This document shows positions 13,830 to 22,378 of a stretch of DNA of 32,275 nucleotides, in pieces; positions within the stretch are counted from its first letter, which is position 1, and every line of letters begins with the position of its first letter. The notes below the pieces were generated by a model. The model was not told where the DNA came from and searched no databases. It saw nothing but the letters and a program-made list of their open reading frames with translations. The position numbers were made by a program, and so were the translations under genes. The stretch is taken from assembly GCA_017381365.1 (NCBI GenBank), contig JAFOCI010000013.1:1-32275 (forward strand), given 5' to 3'. The DNA is from Treponema sp. (GTDB lineage Bacteria; Spirochaetota; Spirochaetia; Treponematales; Treponemataceae).

Positions 13830-16780
13830 TTTTCTAAGTGCGTAACGTTGCTGCTGCAGCAAAGATATTTGTTGTTATCTGATTTTAAAATCAATGTTCG
13901 GAGTCTTTCAATATTTCCATCAGAAGTTTTTATTCTGTAGTCAAGAGAAGGAATTATTTTGTTTTTTTCTGCGTTAAGAATATTATTTAGACTTATAAAT
14001 TCCATGAATTTTTTTCTGTCATCTTCTACAACAGTATTGTTTATCCAGCTATCTATGACAGTATCAAGATTTCTTACAGATTTTTTGTAATCAATAAGAA
14101 AATTTGATTTTACAGTACGACTTGTGTTTTCGGAAAAATCAAGTTCGTAAACTTCATTGAAAGCCGAAAATACAAATGAAGTATATTTTGAGAGATTGTT
14201 TTTTTCAATATCATTTATATCTACCATAATAGAGCAGATATAAATGTTTCCGTTGCTCTGTTCAGCAAGATTTCCAGAAAGTTGAACGATTTTAGTTTCA
14301 CCGTTTTTGCACAGAACATTTGTTTTGAAACTGTAGGCAGGAACTTTTCTTTTTACACAATTCCACAGAATATGCTTAAATTCTTCTGAATCATGTTCAG
14401 GGAAAATAAACAGAGGATTTTCTGACATTTTTACACGGAATTCAGACTGATTGTAACCGCAGATTTTGGCAGTAGTTTCATTTATATACGCTGTAGAAAT
14501 CGTCTGACCATCGTAGTTTATAGTAAAAATTCCGCATGGAACACTTTCCATTATGTTTGCAAGCTGTTCAGAAATATTTGTGTTAAGCTGCAAAAGCTGC
14601 ATTCTGAAATTTATGTTTTCAATTGAACAGTAAAAAATATCGCTTGTTGCAGTTTTTGAAAGATGCTTGATTTTTGCTCTAATCCAGAATGGTTGCGTTC
14701 CAATATAGATTGGAGTACACAAAAGTTCACAGAATAACGATTTAGAAGTTTTTGTTGCTTCTGCTAATGTAGACATACAGATTATACGGCTGTTTGAATC
14801 CAAGCTTTCAATAATATTCCTTTGTGCTTTTTTAAAAGAATCTCTTGTAGTTCCAAGCTCATCAAGAAAGGCATCGTTTACTCGAAGAATTTCTACATTT
14901 GTTCCTGACCATTCAAGGATTGCTGATGCACCAATAAAATCATTAAATAAGAGAGAATCCTGAGTAGAAGTGTCAAAGAAGTTAAGTGCACTCTGAATAT
15001 TGTAAAGTTCCGCTTTTGATGAAGATGATTCAAGCGTTGAAATTAATTCCTGGTATTCGCCAGCTGGAATCGGCTTTGAAAAATAAAATCCCTGCATATT
15101 GAAACAGCCGATGCTTTTAAGGTAGTCAGCCTGTTCTTTTGATTCAATTCCTTCTGCAATTACAGGTAATTTAAGCCAGTTTGCCATTCTAACAACGGAG
15201 CTTAAAATGCTTCCACATCGCGAGCCTTCTTCCTTAAGTTTTCCGTCTTTAAGATCTTCTGTAGCAGACATGATGAATTTCATATCAAGCTTTAGAATAT
15301 CAACAGGAACATCTTTCAATGTGTTCAAAGAGGAATAGCCGCTTCCAAAGTCATCCATCTCAAGACAGAATCCGTGGTCACGCAGTTCCTGAACAACTTT
15401 AATCAGCTGATTCGGATTGTCCATATATGCAGATTCTGTAATCTCAAGACGAAGAAGATTTGGAGTAAGATTGTATTTTTCAATCAGGTTATCAAAAATT
15501 TTTACAAGATTTGGAGTGTAAATATCTCTTCGGGAAATATTTACAGAAACTGGTACTGGATTTAGGCCGTCATCTTGCCACAATTTTAAAAGCTGACAGG
15601 TTTTTTCCCATACATACTGATCAAGCTGAGTTATAAATCCGTTTCTTTCAAAAATAGGAATGAAAACACCAGGTGAAATAAGTCCTTTTGTAGGGTGAAG
15701 CCAACGAACAAGAGCTTCTGCTCCAGTCAGCGATTGAGTAGTGTAGTCGTATTGAGGCTGAAGCCATATCTGAAATTCATTATTATGAAGGCCTGTTACC
15801 ATGTCAGATATAAGTTCCTGTTCTTGTTTCAGGTCGTTTATCATTTCCGGCTTATAAAAAGCATAGCGTTCTACAAAGTCTGTTTTAATTGACTGAAGTG
15901 CCAGCTGTGCGTGGTCACAGGCAAGGGAAACATCAACGTTTCCGTTGTTTACAACTTCATAAAAACCTATTCGCACAATGAAATCAAAACTTGGATGAAG
16001 TGTATTCACAAAAGTTGTGATTGTATTAACAATTTTGTCAGGATCATAATCAAATTTTTCAAAGCAGACTATAAAATGGTCTGCATATATATGTCCGTAA
16101 ACAAGTTCCGTTTTTTTATATGAAAAATGGAATTTTTCTCCGATTTTTTCTAGGATTTTATCACCTTCAGAAAAACCAAAAATATCATTGAAAACCTTAA
16201 AGCGGTCAAGGTCAAAGCGCATGAAAGTAAAAATCTTGCCAGGTTTTTTATCAATGAATTCTTTTGCTTTATAGATGAAAGTCTGTTTGTTGTAAATGCC
16301 AGTTTTACTGCTCAGTTGAATCAGCTGCTGAATAGCATTTTTCTGCTGAGCATTAAGAGCATTGAATTTTTTTGCTTCTTCAGCAAGATTTTTTATAAGA
16401 TTTTTTATTCTGTAAAATAAAATCTTTTTATTGATGTTCTTATCAAAAACATCTGTAAAGCCGTTTTCAAGGAGTTTTATCTCTGTTTCCTGATTTGGAA
16501 CTTCAAGAATAACTGCAACAGGAACGCTTGTAAAAAGATCTGATTTTAGGGCAACATGAATTGTTGTTGCTTCATTAATTTTTTCCAGAAGTGAAAAATC
16601 CTGTGCATTTTTTTCATCAATAACAATAGCAGAAGGACAATTACCGTTTGTAATTTGTTCTATCATGTTTTCTGACGATGAATAAAAATCAAATTCAAAT
16701 AACGAATTGAAATCATCGCCAGAAAAACATTCTTTAAGAGAAGATTGACTTAAAACAAATAACTTTAACTTTTTATCCAT
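13826..16780 (-). CDS. Cyclic-di-GMP phosphodiesterase: receiver-like, degenerate GGDEF, EAL and PAS domains
   Basis: 984 residues from the ATG at 16780 (a TTG at 16789 would add MCA; neither has a Shine-Dalgarno). Residues 1-125 are receiver-like. Residues 160-310 form a GGDEF fold, but the signature is YADHF (232-236), so cyclase activity is unlikely. EAL domain 330-580: E355 (AEAL), N414, E446 (LEITES), D476-D477 (MDDFGSGYSSL), K497, E543 and Q563 (MQGFYFSKP) are all present, so it should cleave cyclic di-GMP. Two or three PAS-like domains follow from about 600 to the end (FWIRAKIK, GICGYNQ-type and NGETKIVQLSG segments). No membrane segment is seen. It begins 65 nt after trpA on the same strand with its own promoter. 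Confidence 0.9.
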   Translation of the reverse strand: MDKKLKLFVLSQSSLKECFSGDDFNSLFEFDFYSSSENMIEQITNGNCPSAIVIDEKNAQDFSLLEKINEATTIHVALKSDLFTSVPVAVILEVPNQETEIKLLENGFTDVFDKNINKKILFYRIKNLIKNLAEEAKKFNALNAQQKNAIQQLIQLSSKTGIYNKQTFIYKAKEFIDKKPGKIFTFMRFDLDRFKVFNDIFGFSEGDKILEKIGEKFHFSYKKTELVYGHIYADHFIVCFEKFDYDPDKIVNTITTFVNTLHPSFDFIVRIGFYEVVNNGNVDVSLACDHAQLALQSIKTDFVERYAFYKPEMINDLKQEQELISDMVTGLHNNEFQIWLQPQYDYTTQSLTGAEALVRWLHPTKGLISPGVFIPIFERNGFITQLDQYVWEKTCQLLKLWQDDGLNPVPVSVNISRRDIYTPNLVKIFDNLIEKYNLTPNLLRLEITESAYMDNPNQLIKVVQELRDHGFCLEMDDFGSGYSSLNTLKDVPVDILKLDMKFIMSATEDLKDGKLKEEGSRCGSILSSVVRMANWLKLPVIAEGIESKEQADYLKSIGCFNMQGFYFSKPIPAGEYQELISTLESSSSKAELYNIQSALNFFDTSTQDSLLFNDFIGASAILEWSGTNVEILRVNDAFLDELGTTRDSFKKAQRNIIESLDSNSRIICMSTLAEATKTSKSLFCELLCTPIYIGTQPFWIRAKIKHLSKTATSDIFYCSIENINFRMQLLQLNTNISEQLANIMESVPCGIFTINYDGQTISTAYINETTAKICGYNQSEFRVKMSENPLFIFPEHDSEEFKHILWNCVKRKVPAYSFKTNVLCKNGETKIVQLSGNLAEQSNGNIYICSIMVDINDIEKNNLSKYTSFVFSAFNEVYELDFSENTSRTVKSNFLIDYKKSVRNLDTVIDSWINNTVVEDDRKKFMEFISLNNILNAEKNKIIPSLDYRIKTSDGNIERLRTLILKSDNNKYLCCSSNVTHLEN

Positions 16781-16801
16781 AGCGCACAAGTTTACGCAAT
16801 A

Positions 16802-16829
16802 ATTCTATCACATAAATTACAGATGGCAA
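16802..16829 (-). promoter_or_regulatory. Promoter of the EAL/PAS regulator gene
   Basis: On the minus strand TTGCCA (16829-16824), 16 nt, TAGAAT (16807-16802), about 21 nt before the ATG at 16780. It lies in the short gap after trpA, so the regulator can be expressed apart from the trp operon. Confidence 0.45.
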
Positions 16830-16845
16830 GTTATTTTTTATTCAT

Positions 16846-17622
16846 TTATTTTAATGGCTTAGTCAATTCTTCAGCTTTTGCTTTTACGGCATCGTAGATT
16901 TTTTTGCGGCTTTCTTCCAGATTTGCAGGGTCATAGTTGCTTGTAATAAGGTTTACAAAAACTGAACCGGCAATAACTCCTGTAACGTGTGGAGCAAGAG
17001 CTTTTGACTGTTCACCTGTTGAAATTCCAAATCCGCCAAGAATTATTGAACCACCGACAGCAGCCTTGTCAATGAAATTAAGCATTTCATCAGTGATTAC
17101 AGTTTTTGTTCCTGTAATGCCGGCGCGAAGAGCAGTGTAGATGTATTTGAAGCCGGCTGTTGCCATTTTGTTAAGTCGTTCTTCTGTCATGGAAGGTGCT
17201 GCAACAGGAATGTTGTGCATGCCGTATTTTTTGCAGGCAGCTGTAAGCCCTTCATCGCAGTCAAAAGGCAAATCTGGAACGATAAGACCAGAAACGCCGG
17301 CATCATGAGCCATTTTTACAAAGTTTTCTACACCTGGACGATAAACAAGACAGCCATAAGTCATAAGAAACACTGGAATTTCTGGGTGAAGTTTGCGGAT
17401 TTTTGAAATATACTCCAGCCCTTGCTTTACTGTATAGCCTTTTGAAAGAACTGTAGAACAAGCAGTCTGGATTGCAACACCGTCTGCACTAGGGTCGCTG
17501 AAGGCCAGCTGAACTTCTAGAATTCCTGTTCCGCCTGCAATGAGTGCTTCTGCGGCAGTAATTGCAGTTTCATCTTCTGGATATCCGGCAACCTGATGTG
17601 CCATTAACAATTTATTTTCCAT
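16846..17622 (-). CDS. trpA: Tryptophan synthase alpha chain
   Basis: 258 residues; cleaves indole-3-glycerol phosphate and passes indole to TrpB. Catalytic E36 (ILEVQLAFSDP) and D47 (SADG) are present, as are GLIVPDLPFD and the phosphate-binding LGGFGIST near the C-terminus. The N-terminus (MENKLLMAHQVAGYP) is shorter than in enterobacteria, as in other members of the EVQ-FSDPSADG subgroup. It lies 22 nt after trpB in the operon, with AAGGAAAT before the ATG. Confidence 0.95.
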   Translation of the reverse strand: MENKLLMAHQVAGYPEDETAITAAEALIAGGTGILEVQLAFSDPSADGVAIQTACSTVLSKGYTVKQGLEYISKIRKLHPEIPVFLMTYGCLVYRPGVENFVKMAHDAGVSGLIVPDLPFDCDEGLTAACKKYGMHNIPVAAPSMTEERLNKMATAGFKYIYTALRAGITGTKTVITDEMLNFIDKAAVGGSIILGGFGISTGEQSKALAPHVTGVIAGSVFVNLITSNYDPANLEESRKKIYDAVKAKAEELTKPLK

Positions 17623-17644
17623 AATTAAATTTCCTTTTTTGTTC

Positions 17645-18913
17645 CTATTTTTTCATTGATTCTGCGTCATGAATATCTTTTCCGGCATCAAGACGAGCAA
17701 GTTCTGCCCGCAGGAATTGTTTCCATTCTTCAGGACGGAATACAGGGCAGGTAATGAAAATATCCTTGTCGCCGCGGCCAGACATGTTTACTACAAGGTT
17801 CTGGTCTTTGCGCATAGCTGGCGCAATTTTTAATGCAAGGGCACCTGCGTGGGCACTTTCCATTGCGAAAAGAACACCTTCTGTCTGTGCAAAAGTTTTT
17901 ACAGCAGCAAGAGCTTCGCTGTCAAGAATTGCATCAAATTTAATTCTTCCGCTTTCACCCATCTGAGCAAGCTGAGGACCGATTCCGACATAATCAAGAC
18001 CTGCAGAAATTGAGCGGGTTTCGCCAGCCTGACCATCTTCTGTAAGAAGGAATCTTGTTTTAAAGCCCTGCATGATGCCGTCTACTGCATCGTTTCCAAC
18101 CATACGGCTTGCGTTGTTTCCTCTGCCAGGTCCGATTCCGCCAGCTTCTGCACCGTAAAGTTTTGGTTCTGGGCCTTCAATGAATGGTTCAAAGAAGCCG
18201 ATTGCGTTTGACCCGCCACCAACGCAGGCAACCATGGCATCAATGTTTTTGCCAATAGCGGCCATCTGCTGTTTTACTTCGCGGCCAATTACAGACTGAA
18301 ATGTTCGTACCATATCAGGGAAAGGTGCTGGACCAAGAGCAGAACCGATAAGATAATGAGTGTCCTTGAAATTTGCTGCCCAGTCGCGCATTGCATCGTT
18401 GATTGCATCTTTTAAGATGCGGGAACCGCTTGTAACAGGTACAACTTCTGCTCCGTACATTTCCATTGTAGAAACGTTTGGCTGCTGACGGCGAACGTCA
18501 ACTTCGCCCATATAAACGCGGCATTTAAGTCCAAGTTTTGCACAGGCAGCTGCAGTTGCAACGCCATGCTGACCAGCGCCAGTTTCTGCGATGATGCGGG
18601 TTTTTCCCATTCGTTTTGCAACAAGCGCCTGACCGATTGCGTTATTTATTTTGTGTGCACCAGTATTTGCAAGCCCTTCAAGCTTTACGTAAATCTGAGC
18701 TCCGCCAAGCTGTTCAGAAAGGCGTTTTGCATAATAAAGTGGTGTTGGTCTGCCAATGTAATTTGCCCGTATATCGTCCAGTTCTGCAAGGAATGCAGGA
18801 TCTTTCATGCATGCATGAAATGCTTCTTCCAGTTCTTCAATTGGTCTTCTTAAAACCTCTGCAACATAACGTCCGCCAAAGCGACCAAAAAATCCGTTAT
18901 CACTTTCTACCAT
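17645..18913 (-). CDS. trpB: Tryptophan synthase beta chain
   Basis: 422 residues, TrpB1 type. It condenses indole with serine using PLP. The PLP lysine is K88 in AHKINNAIGQ, E110 lies in AETGAGQHGV, and GGGSNAIG near 228-235 holds the cofactor phosphate. The nearest GGGAG is 13 nt before the ATG, farther than normal. It lies in the ATGGGAG end of the triple-hairpin repeat that separates trpB from trpCF. An 8-codon ORF inside that end overlaps the trpB start. Confidence 0.96.
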   Translation of the reverse strand: MVESDNGFFGRFGGRYVAEVLRRPIEELEEAFHACMKDPAFLAELDDIRANYIGRPTPLYYAKRLSEQLGGAQIYVKLEGLANTGAHKINNAIGQALVAKRMGKTRIIAETGAGQHGVATAAACAKLGLKCRVYMGEVDVRRQQPNVSTMEMYGAEVVPVTSGSRILKDAINDAMRDWAANFKDTHYLIGSALGPAPFPDMVRTFQSVIGREVKQQMAAIGKNIDAMVACVGGGSNAIGFFEPFIEGPEPKLYGAEAGGIGPGRGNNASRMVGNDAVDGIMQGFKTRFLLTEDGQAGETRSISAGLDYVGIGPQLAQMGESGRIKFDAILDSEALAAVKTFAQTEGVLFAMESAHAGALALKIAPAMRKDQNLVVNMSGRGDKDIFITCPVFRPEEWKQFLRAELARLDAGKDIHDAESMKK

Positions 18914-18933
18914 AAATAAAGTTTTTCTCCCAT
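18907..18933 (-). CDS. Possible 8-codon upstream ORF overlapping the trpB start
   Basis: ATG at 18933-18931 reads MGEKLYLW and stops at a TAG (18909-18907). Its TGG-TAG end overlaps the trpB ATG-GTA. The start codon is the conserved ATG of the triple-hairpin repeat. There is no good ribosome site. If translated, it could couple trpB initiation to decoding of a Trp codon, but coincidence is quite possible. Confidence 0.2.
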   Translation of the reverse strand: MGEKLYLW

Positions 18934-19035
18934 AAAAGTCAAGGAGATTGTTTCAACAATCGATTGACTTTTTTACGCTGTTCCGTAATGTAATGAGGAA
19001 CAGCAGTTCAATAATAAGTTTGCAACGCAAACTTT
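18927..19035 (-). repeat. Triple-hairpin leader repeat, copy 2 (before trpB)
   Basis: Read on the minus strand: hairpin A AAGTTTGC-gtt-GCAAACTT, hairpin B GCTGTTCC...GGAACAGC, hairpin C with nested arms AAAGTCAA/TTGACTTT and GATTGTT/AACAATC, then ATGGGAG. Nearly identical to the copy before argC. It sits inside the trp operon. Confidence 0.9.
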
Positions 19036-19037
19036 AG

Positions 19038-19076
19038 GTAAGATAAAGCCGCGCTATTTTAGCGGTTTTATCTTAC
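19038..19076 (-). terminator. Strong hairpin between trpCF and trpB
   Basis: GTAAGATAAA and TTTATCTTAC, with inner CCGC/GCGG, form a long stem 10 nt past the trpCF stop. There is no long T-run after it on the minus strand, so it may attenuate or protect the upstream mRNA rather than fully terminate transcription. Confidence 0.5.
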
Positions 19077-19085
19077 ACTCCTTGT

Positions 19086-20660
19086 TTATTTTAATTCATC
19101 AAACAGTTTATTCATTTTGTCCAGGTCTTTTTTGCCGGGTTCAGATTCGATTCCGCTGGCAACGTCAATCAGTTCTGGTTTGAAATCAGAAACCAGCTGT
19201 TTTACGTTTTCTGGTGTTATGCCACCACTTAACCATAGTGTACCGATTTTTTTAGCTTCGGTAACCAGTTTTTCATCAATTGTCTTGCCTGTGCCGCCGT
19301 AGCGTGCATCTCCCCGGGCATTTTCAGAACTGACATTTTTTGCGTCTATGAGTACCCTTGGAAATCCGACAGCATTAAGCAGTTTTATTTCTTCCAGGTC
19401 GTTTGCGTCAGCAAGGGGAACGGCACTGTAACCAGTTGCACCGTCTGCAAATTCACTGCAGCCGTGGAACTGAATGCCGTCCAGAATTCCCTTGCAGCAA
19501 AGCTGGCAGGCAAACAGACCTTCTTCGCTGGCCGGTTCTACTATTACGCCAACCATAAGGGGCAAAGATTTTATCTCTCCCCCTGCAGTCATAGAGGAAA
19601 GCTTTTCTCGAATGGCTGCAAGTTTTTTTTCACTCTCAATGCCTGTGCCGTTATTGCGTTTGCTTTTTTCTGCAAAAATAAAGCCAAGTAAATCTGCGCC
19701 AAGTTCAGCAGCCTTTACAGCATCATTTTCATCTGTAAGACCACAGATTTTTACAAGGGGTTTTTCTGGCGATTTGTTTTCCAGTTTAGCGGCAAGTTTT
19801 TTCCAGAATGAGTATTCGTAAGCAAGATGTTTTTTTAATGCACCGTCTTTAAATGACGATACAAGCTTTTTTGCTTCTTTTGGATTTCTGGCTGCGGCTT
19901 CGCCTATAAGTACGCCGTGGAATCCCAGATTTCCCACAAAATCTGCTGCTGCAGGAGTTGTAACTCCTGATTCAGAAATTACCCGTGGAAATGGAAGGTC
20001 TGCACCCTTTTCTTTGTAGATTTTTGATATGCGTTCCTTTAATTTAAGTGGAATCAGAAGATCGATTGTAAAAGTTGCCAGATCTCTTGAATTAATTCCC
20101 AGAACGATTTTATCATCTGCGTTTTTTTTATGGGCTTTTGAAAGTACAAAAAATGCTTTTTCAATATCACTGTCTTCGCGTACTTCCAGAAGTACGGAAA
20201 TTCCAAGTTCAAACGCTTTTTCTGCCATTGAGATAAGTTTTTCCGTTTCAAGAATTCTGGCAATTAAAAGAACTGCGTCTGCACCATATCTGTATGCGAT
20301 TTCAATTTCTTCTGGTTCAAGAAGAAAATCTTTTCGCAGAACGGCAGTTTTTTTGCCGGCTGCTCTGCATGTTTTCTGTAAATCCTCTAAAGAGCCGTGA
20401 AAATAGTTTTCTTCCGTAAGGCAGGAAACAGCGCTTGTGCCTGCTTTTATATATGTTTTTGCAGTTTTTTCAGAATCCAGTTCCGGAGCAATCCATCCTT
20501 TTGAAGGTGAAGCTCTTTTTATTTCAAGAATTGTTCCTGGCTGTGGCAAAAAAGGAACTACTGGACGAGTTCGTTTTTCTGGAATTTTATGTCCAAAGGA
20601 GAATCCTTTTGCTTTTATGTCAGAAAGGCGCTTTTCGCATATTTCTGTAAGTATATCCAT
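19086..20660 (-). CDS. trpCF: Indole-3-glycerol phosphate synthase / phosphoribosylanthranilate isomerase fusion
   Basis: 524 residues from the ATG at 20660 (MDILTEICEKRL). An earlier in-frame ATG lies in the GC-rich repeat and is rejected because that stretch translates to non-family sequence. TrpC covers 1-265: ILEIKRASPSKGW with K48, VLRKDFLLE with K110, GINSRDL (188-194) and ISESGVTT. TrpF covers about 300-524: KICGLTDEND with catalytic C306, GFIFAEKSKRN, VLIDAKN and a C-terminal IDVASGIES. The fusion performs two successive steps, PRA to CdRP to indole-glycerol phosphate, although TrpC precedes TrpF in the chain. A similar order is seen in the E. coli fusion. Confidence 0.94.
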   Translation of the reverse strand: MDILTEICEKRLSDIKAKGFSFGHKIPEKRTRPVVPFLPQPGTILEIKRASPSKGWIAPELDSEKTAKTYIKAGTSAVSCLTEENYFHGSLEDLQKTCRAAGKKTAVLRKDFLLEPEEIEIAYRYGADAVLLIARILETEKLISMAEKAFELGISVLLEVREDSDIEKAFFVLSKAHKKNADDKIVLGINSRDLATFTIDLLIPLKLKERISKIYKEKGADLPFPRVISESGVTTPAAADFVGNLGFHGVLIGEAAARNPKEAKKLVSSFKDGALKKHLAYEYSFWKKLAAKLENKSPEKPLVKICGLTDENDAVKAAELGADLLGFIFAEKSKRNNGTGIESEKKLAAIREKLSSMTAGGEIKSLPLMVGVIVEPASEEGLFACQLCCKGILDGIQFHGCSEFADGATGYSAVPLADANDLEEIKLLNAVGFPRVLIDAKNVSSENARGDARYGGTGKTIDEKLVTEAKKIGTLWLSGGITPENVKQLVSDFKPELIDVASGIESEPGKKDLDKMNKLFDELK

Positions 20661-20671
20661 AGTAAAGTACC

Positions 20672-20757
20672 ATCCGGGGCGTTGCGGGGTGTCCCCGCAG
20701 AAGGGGTAAGCTGCAACAACGTGCAGCTGAAGGGGAAGGCTTTCCCCTCTCATATTA
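20672..20757 (-). repeat. GC-rich palindromic repeat between trpGD and trpCF
   Basis: On the minus strand: GGGGAAagccTTCCCC, GCTGCACGTTGTTGCAGC and TGCGGGGacaCCCCGCA stems, ending CCCCGCAACGCCCCGGATGG, which forms the weak ribosome site of trpCF. Same family as the repeat before fmt (8074-8158). Confidence 0.65.
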
Positions 20758-20761
20758 TATA

Positions 20762-22360
20762 TTATAAACTTTTGCTCACTTCCTGAATTTCTTTTAGTTT
20801 TGCAAGAGTTTTGCCGGAATTAATGGCTTCTTCGGCTTTTTTGTATCCTTCTGTAAGATTTTTTGCGCGGCCACAAAGGTAAAGGACTGCACCTGCATTA
20901 AGGCAGACTGCGACTTTAATTGTTTTTCGGCCACCGCCATTTAGAACTTCCATTGCAAGTGCGGCGTTTTCTGCGCCGTCGCCACCCATAAGTTCATCTT
21001 CTGAACAATCAGAAATGCCAAAGTTTTCTGGTTTGATTACAAAGCGGGATTCGTTTCCTTTTTCGTCAATGATGAAAGCATCTGTTGGAGCAACAGGACT
21101 GATTTCGTCGTAACCGTCCCGGGAGCAGATTACAAGAACGCGTTTTGCGCCAAGAGATTTTGCGGCATGGGCATAATCTTCAAGCAAATCCTTTGAATAA
21201 ACGCCAAGAACTTCGTATTCGGCTCCTGCAGGATTAAGAAGAGGACCAAGAATGTTCATGATTGTTTTGATTCCAAGAGCTTTGCGGACTGGAGCGGCAA
21301 AACGCATTGCAGAATGGTATACAGGTGCCATAAGAAAGCCGAAATTTGTCTGTTCCACAAGCTTTGCTGTCTGTTCTGGTTTTGCCATGATGTTTACGCC
21401 AAGATTTTCAAAGAAATCTGCGGCACCTGATTTTGATGAAACGGTGCGGTTTCCGTGTTTTGCCATTGGCTGTCCGCAGCTTGCCGCAACAATTGCAGAA
21501 AGAGAAGAAATGTTAAAGCTTCCTTTGCCGTCGCCACCAGTTCCAACAATTTCTGCAAGCCCTTTTTTTGTGCAGGGGAATGGAGTTTTAACTTTAAGAA
21601 GAGCTTTTGCACAACCAGACATTTCTGCTGCAACATGACCTTTTGCTGCCATTGCTACAAGAACTGCGGCCATGTGGCGTTCGTCCATTGTTCCGTCGGC
21701 AACTGTTTCCATAAAGCGGGCGGCCTGGTCTTCAGAAAGATCTTTTCCTGCAATGAGATGGTTCAGAATTTCTGATACATTGAATGGTTCAAGGTGGTAG
21801 TTAAGGAAGGCGGTAAAGAATTCTTTTGCTTTTGGTGTTGCGATTGATTCTGGATGGAACTGAACGCCTTCGACAAGCATTGTTTTGTGGCGTATACCCA
21901 TGATGTCGCCATCTTCTGCCCGGGCTGTAACTTCAAAATCTTCTGGTAAAGTTGATTCATCAATTACAAGAGAATGATAGCGGGTGAATGTTTCTTTTTT
22001 GTTCATAAGACGGAAGAGACCTTTTCCATCAAGAGAGATTTCTTCTGCGATTCCGTGTTTGATGAATTTTGCTCCAACGATTTTTGCGCCAAAAGCATAC
22101 CCGATTGCCTGATGTCCAAGACAGATTCCAAGAACTGGAATTTTGCCGGCAAAATATTTGATTGCTTCTACAGAAACTCCTGCATCTTCCGGGCGGCCTG
22201 GTCCTGGAGAAACAACCAGACGGCTTGGGTTCATGTCTATAAGTTCCTGCAAAGAAACTTCCTTGCTGCGAACAACTTTGATTTCTTCTTTTGTCAATTT
22301 TGCCATTGACTGATAAACGTTATATGTAAAACTGTCGTAATTGTCGATTAATAAAATCAT
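20762..22360 (-). CDS. trpGD: Anthranilate synthase glutamine amidotransferase / anthranilate phosphoribosyltransferase fusion
   Basis: 532 residues. Residues 1-190 are a class I glutamine amidotransferase (MILLIDNYDSFTYN) with the triad C80 (LGICLGHQ), H169 and E171 (QFHPES). Residues 195-532 are TrpD with the PRPP-binding GTGGDGKGSFN (273-283) and KHGNRTVSSKSGAADFFE. It supplies ammonia to TrpE and transfers phosphoribosyl to anthranilate. TrpG-TrpD fusions are also known in enteric bacteria. GGAG lies 6 nt before the ATG, and trpE ends 18 nt upstream. Confidence 0.95.
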   Translation of the reverse strand: MILLIDNYDSFTYNVYQSMAKLTKEEIKVVRSKEVSLQELIDMNPSRLVVSPGPGRPEDAGVSVEAIKYFAGKIPVLGICLGHQAIGYAFGAKIVGAKFIKHGIAEEISLDGKGLFRLMNKKETFTRYHSLVIDESTLPEDFEVTARAEDGDIMGIRHKTMLVEGVQFHPESIATPKAKEFFTAFLNYHLEPFNVSEILNHLIAGKDLSEDQAARFMETVADGTMDERHMAAVLVAMAAKGHVAAEMSGCAKALLKVKTPFPCTKKGLAEIVGTGGDGKGSFNISSLSAIVAASCGQPMAKHGNRTVSSKSGAADFFENLGVNIMAKPEQTAKLVEQTNFGFLMAPVYHSAMRFAAPVRKALGIKTIMNILGPLLNPAGAEYEVLGVYSKDLLEDYAHAAKSLGAKRVLVICSRDGYDEISPVAPTDAFIIDEKGNESRFVIKPENFGISDCSEDELMGGDGAENAALAMEVLNGGGRKTIKVAVCLNAGAVLYLCGRAKNLTEGYKKAEEAINSGKTLAKLKEIQEVSKSL

Positions 22361-22378
22361 ATTTTTCTCCGTTGAATT

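Noticed and set aside
18927..19035. CRISPR-like or phage attachment repeat
   Set aside because: Copies are far apart, carry hairpins and sit at gene starts; there are no regularly spaced units or integrase gene.
20661..20753. N-terminal extension of TrpC encoded in the GC-rich spacer
   Set aside because: The extra 31 residues are translated repeat sequence; the ATG at 20660 matches the family start.
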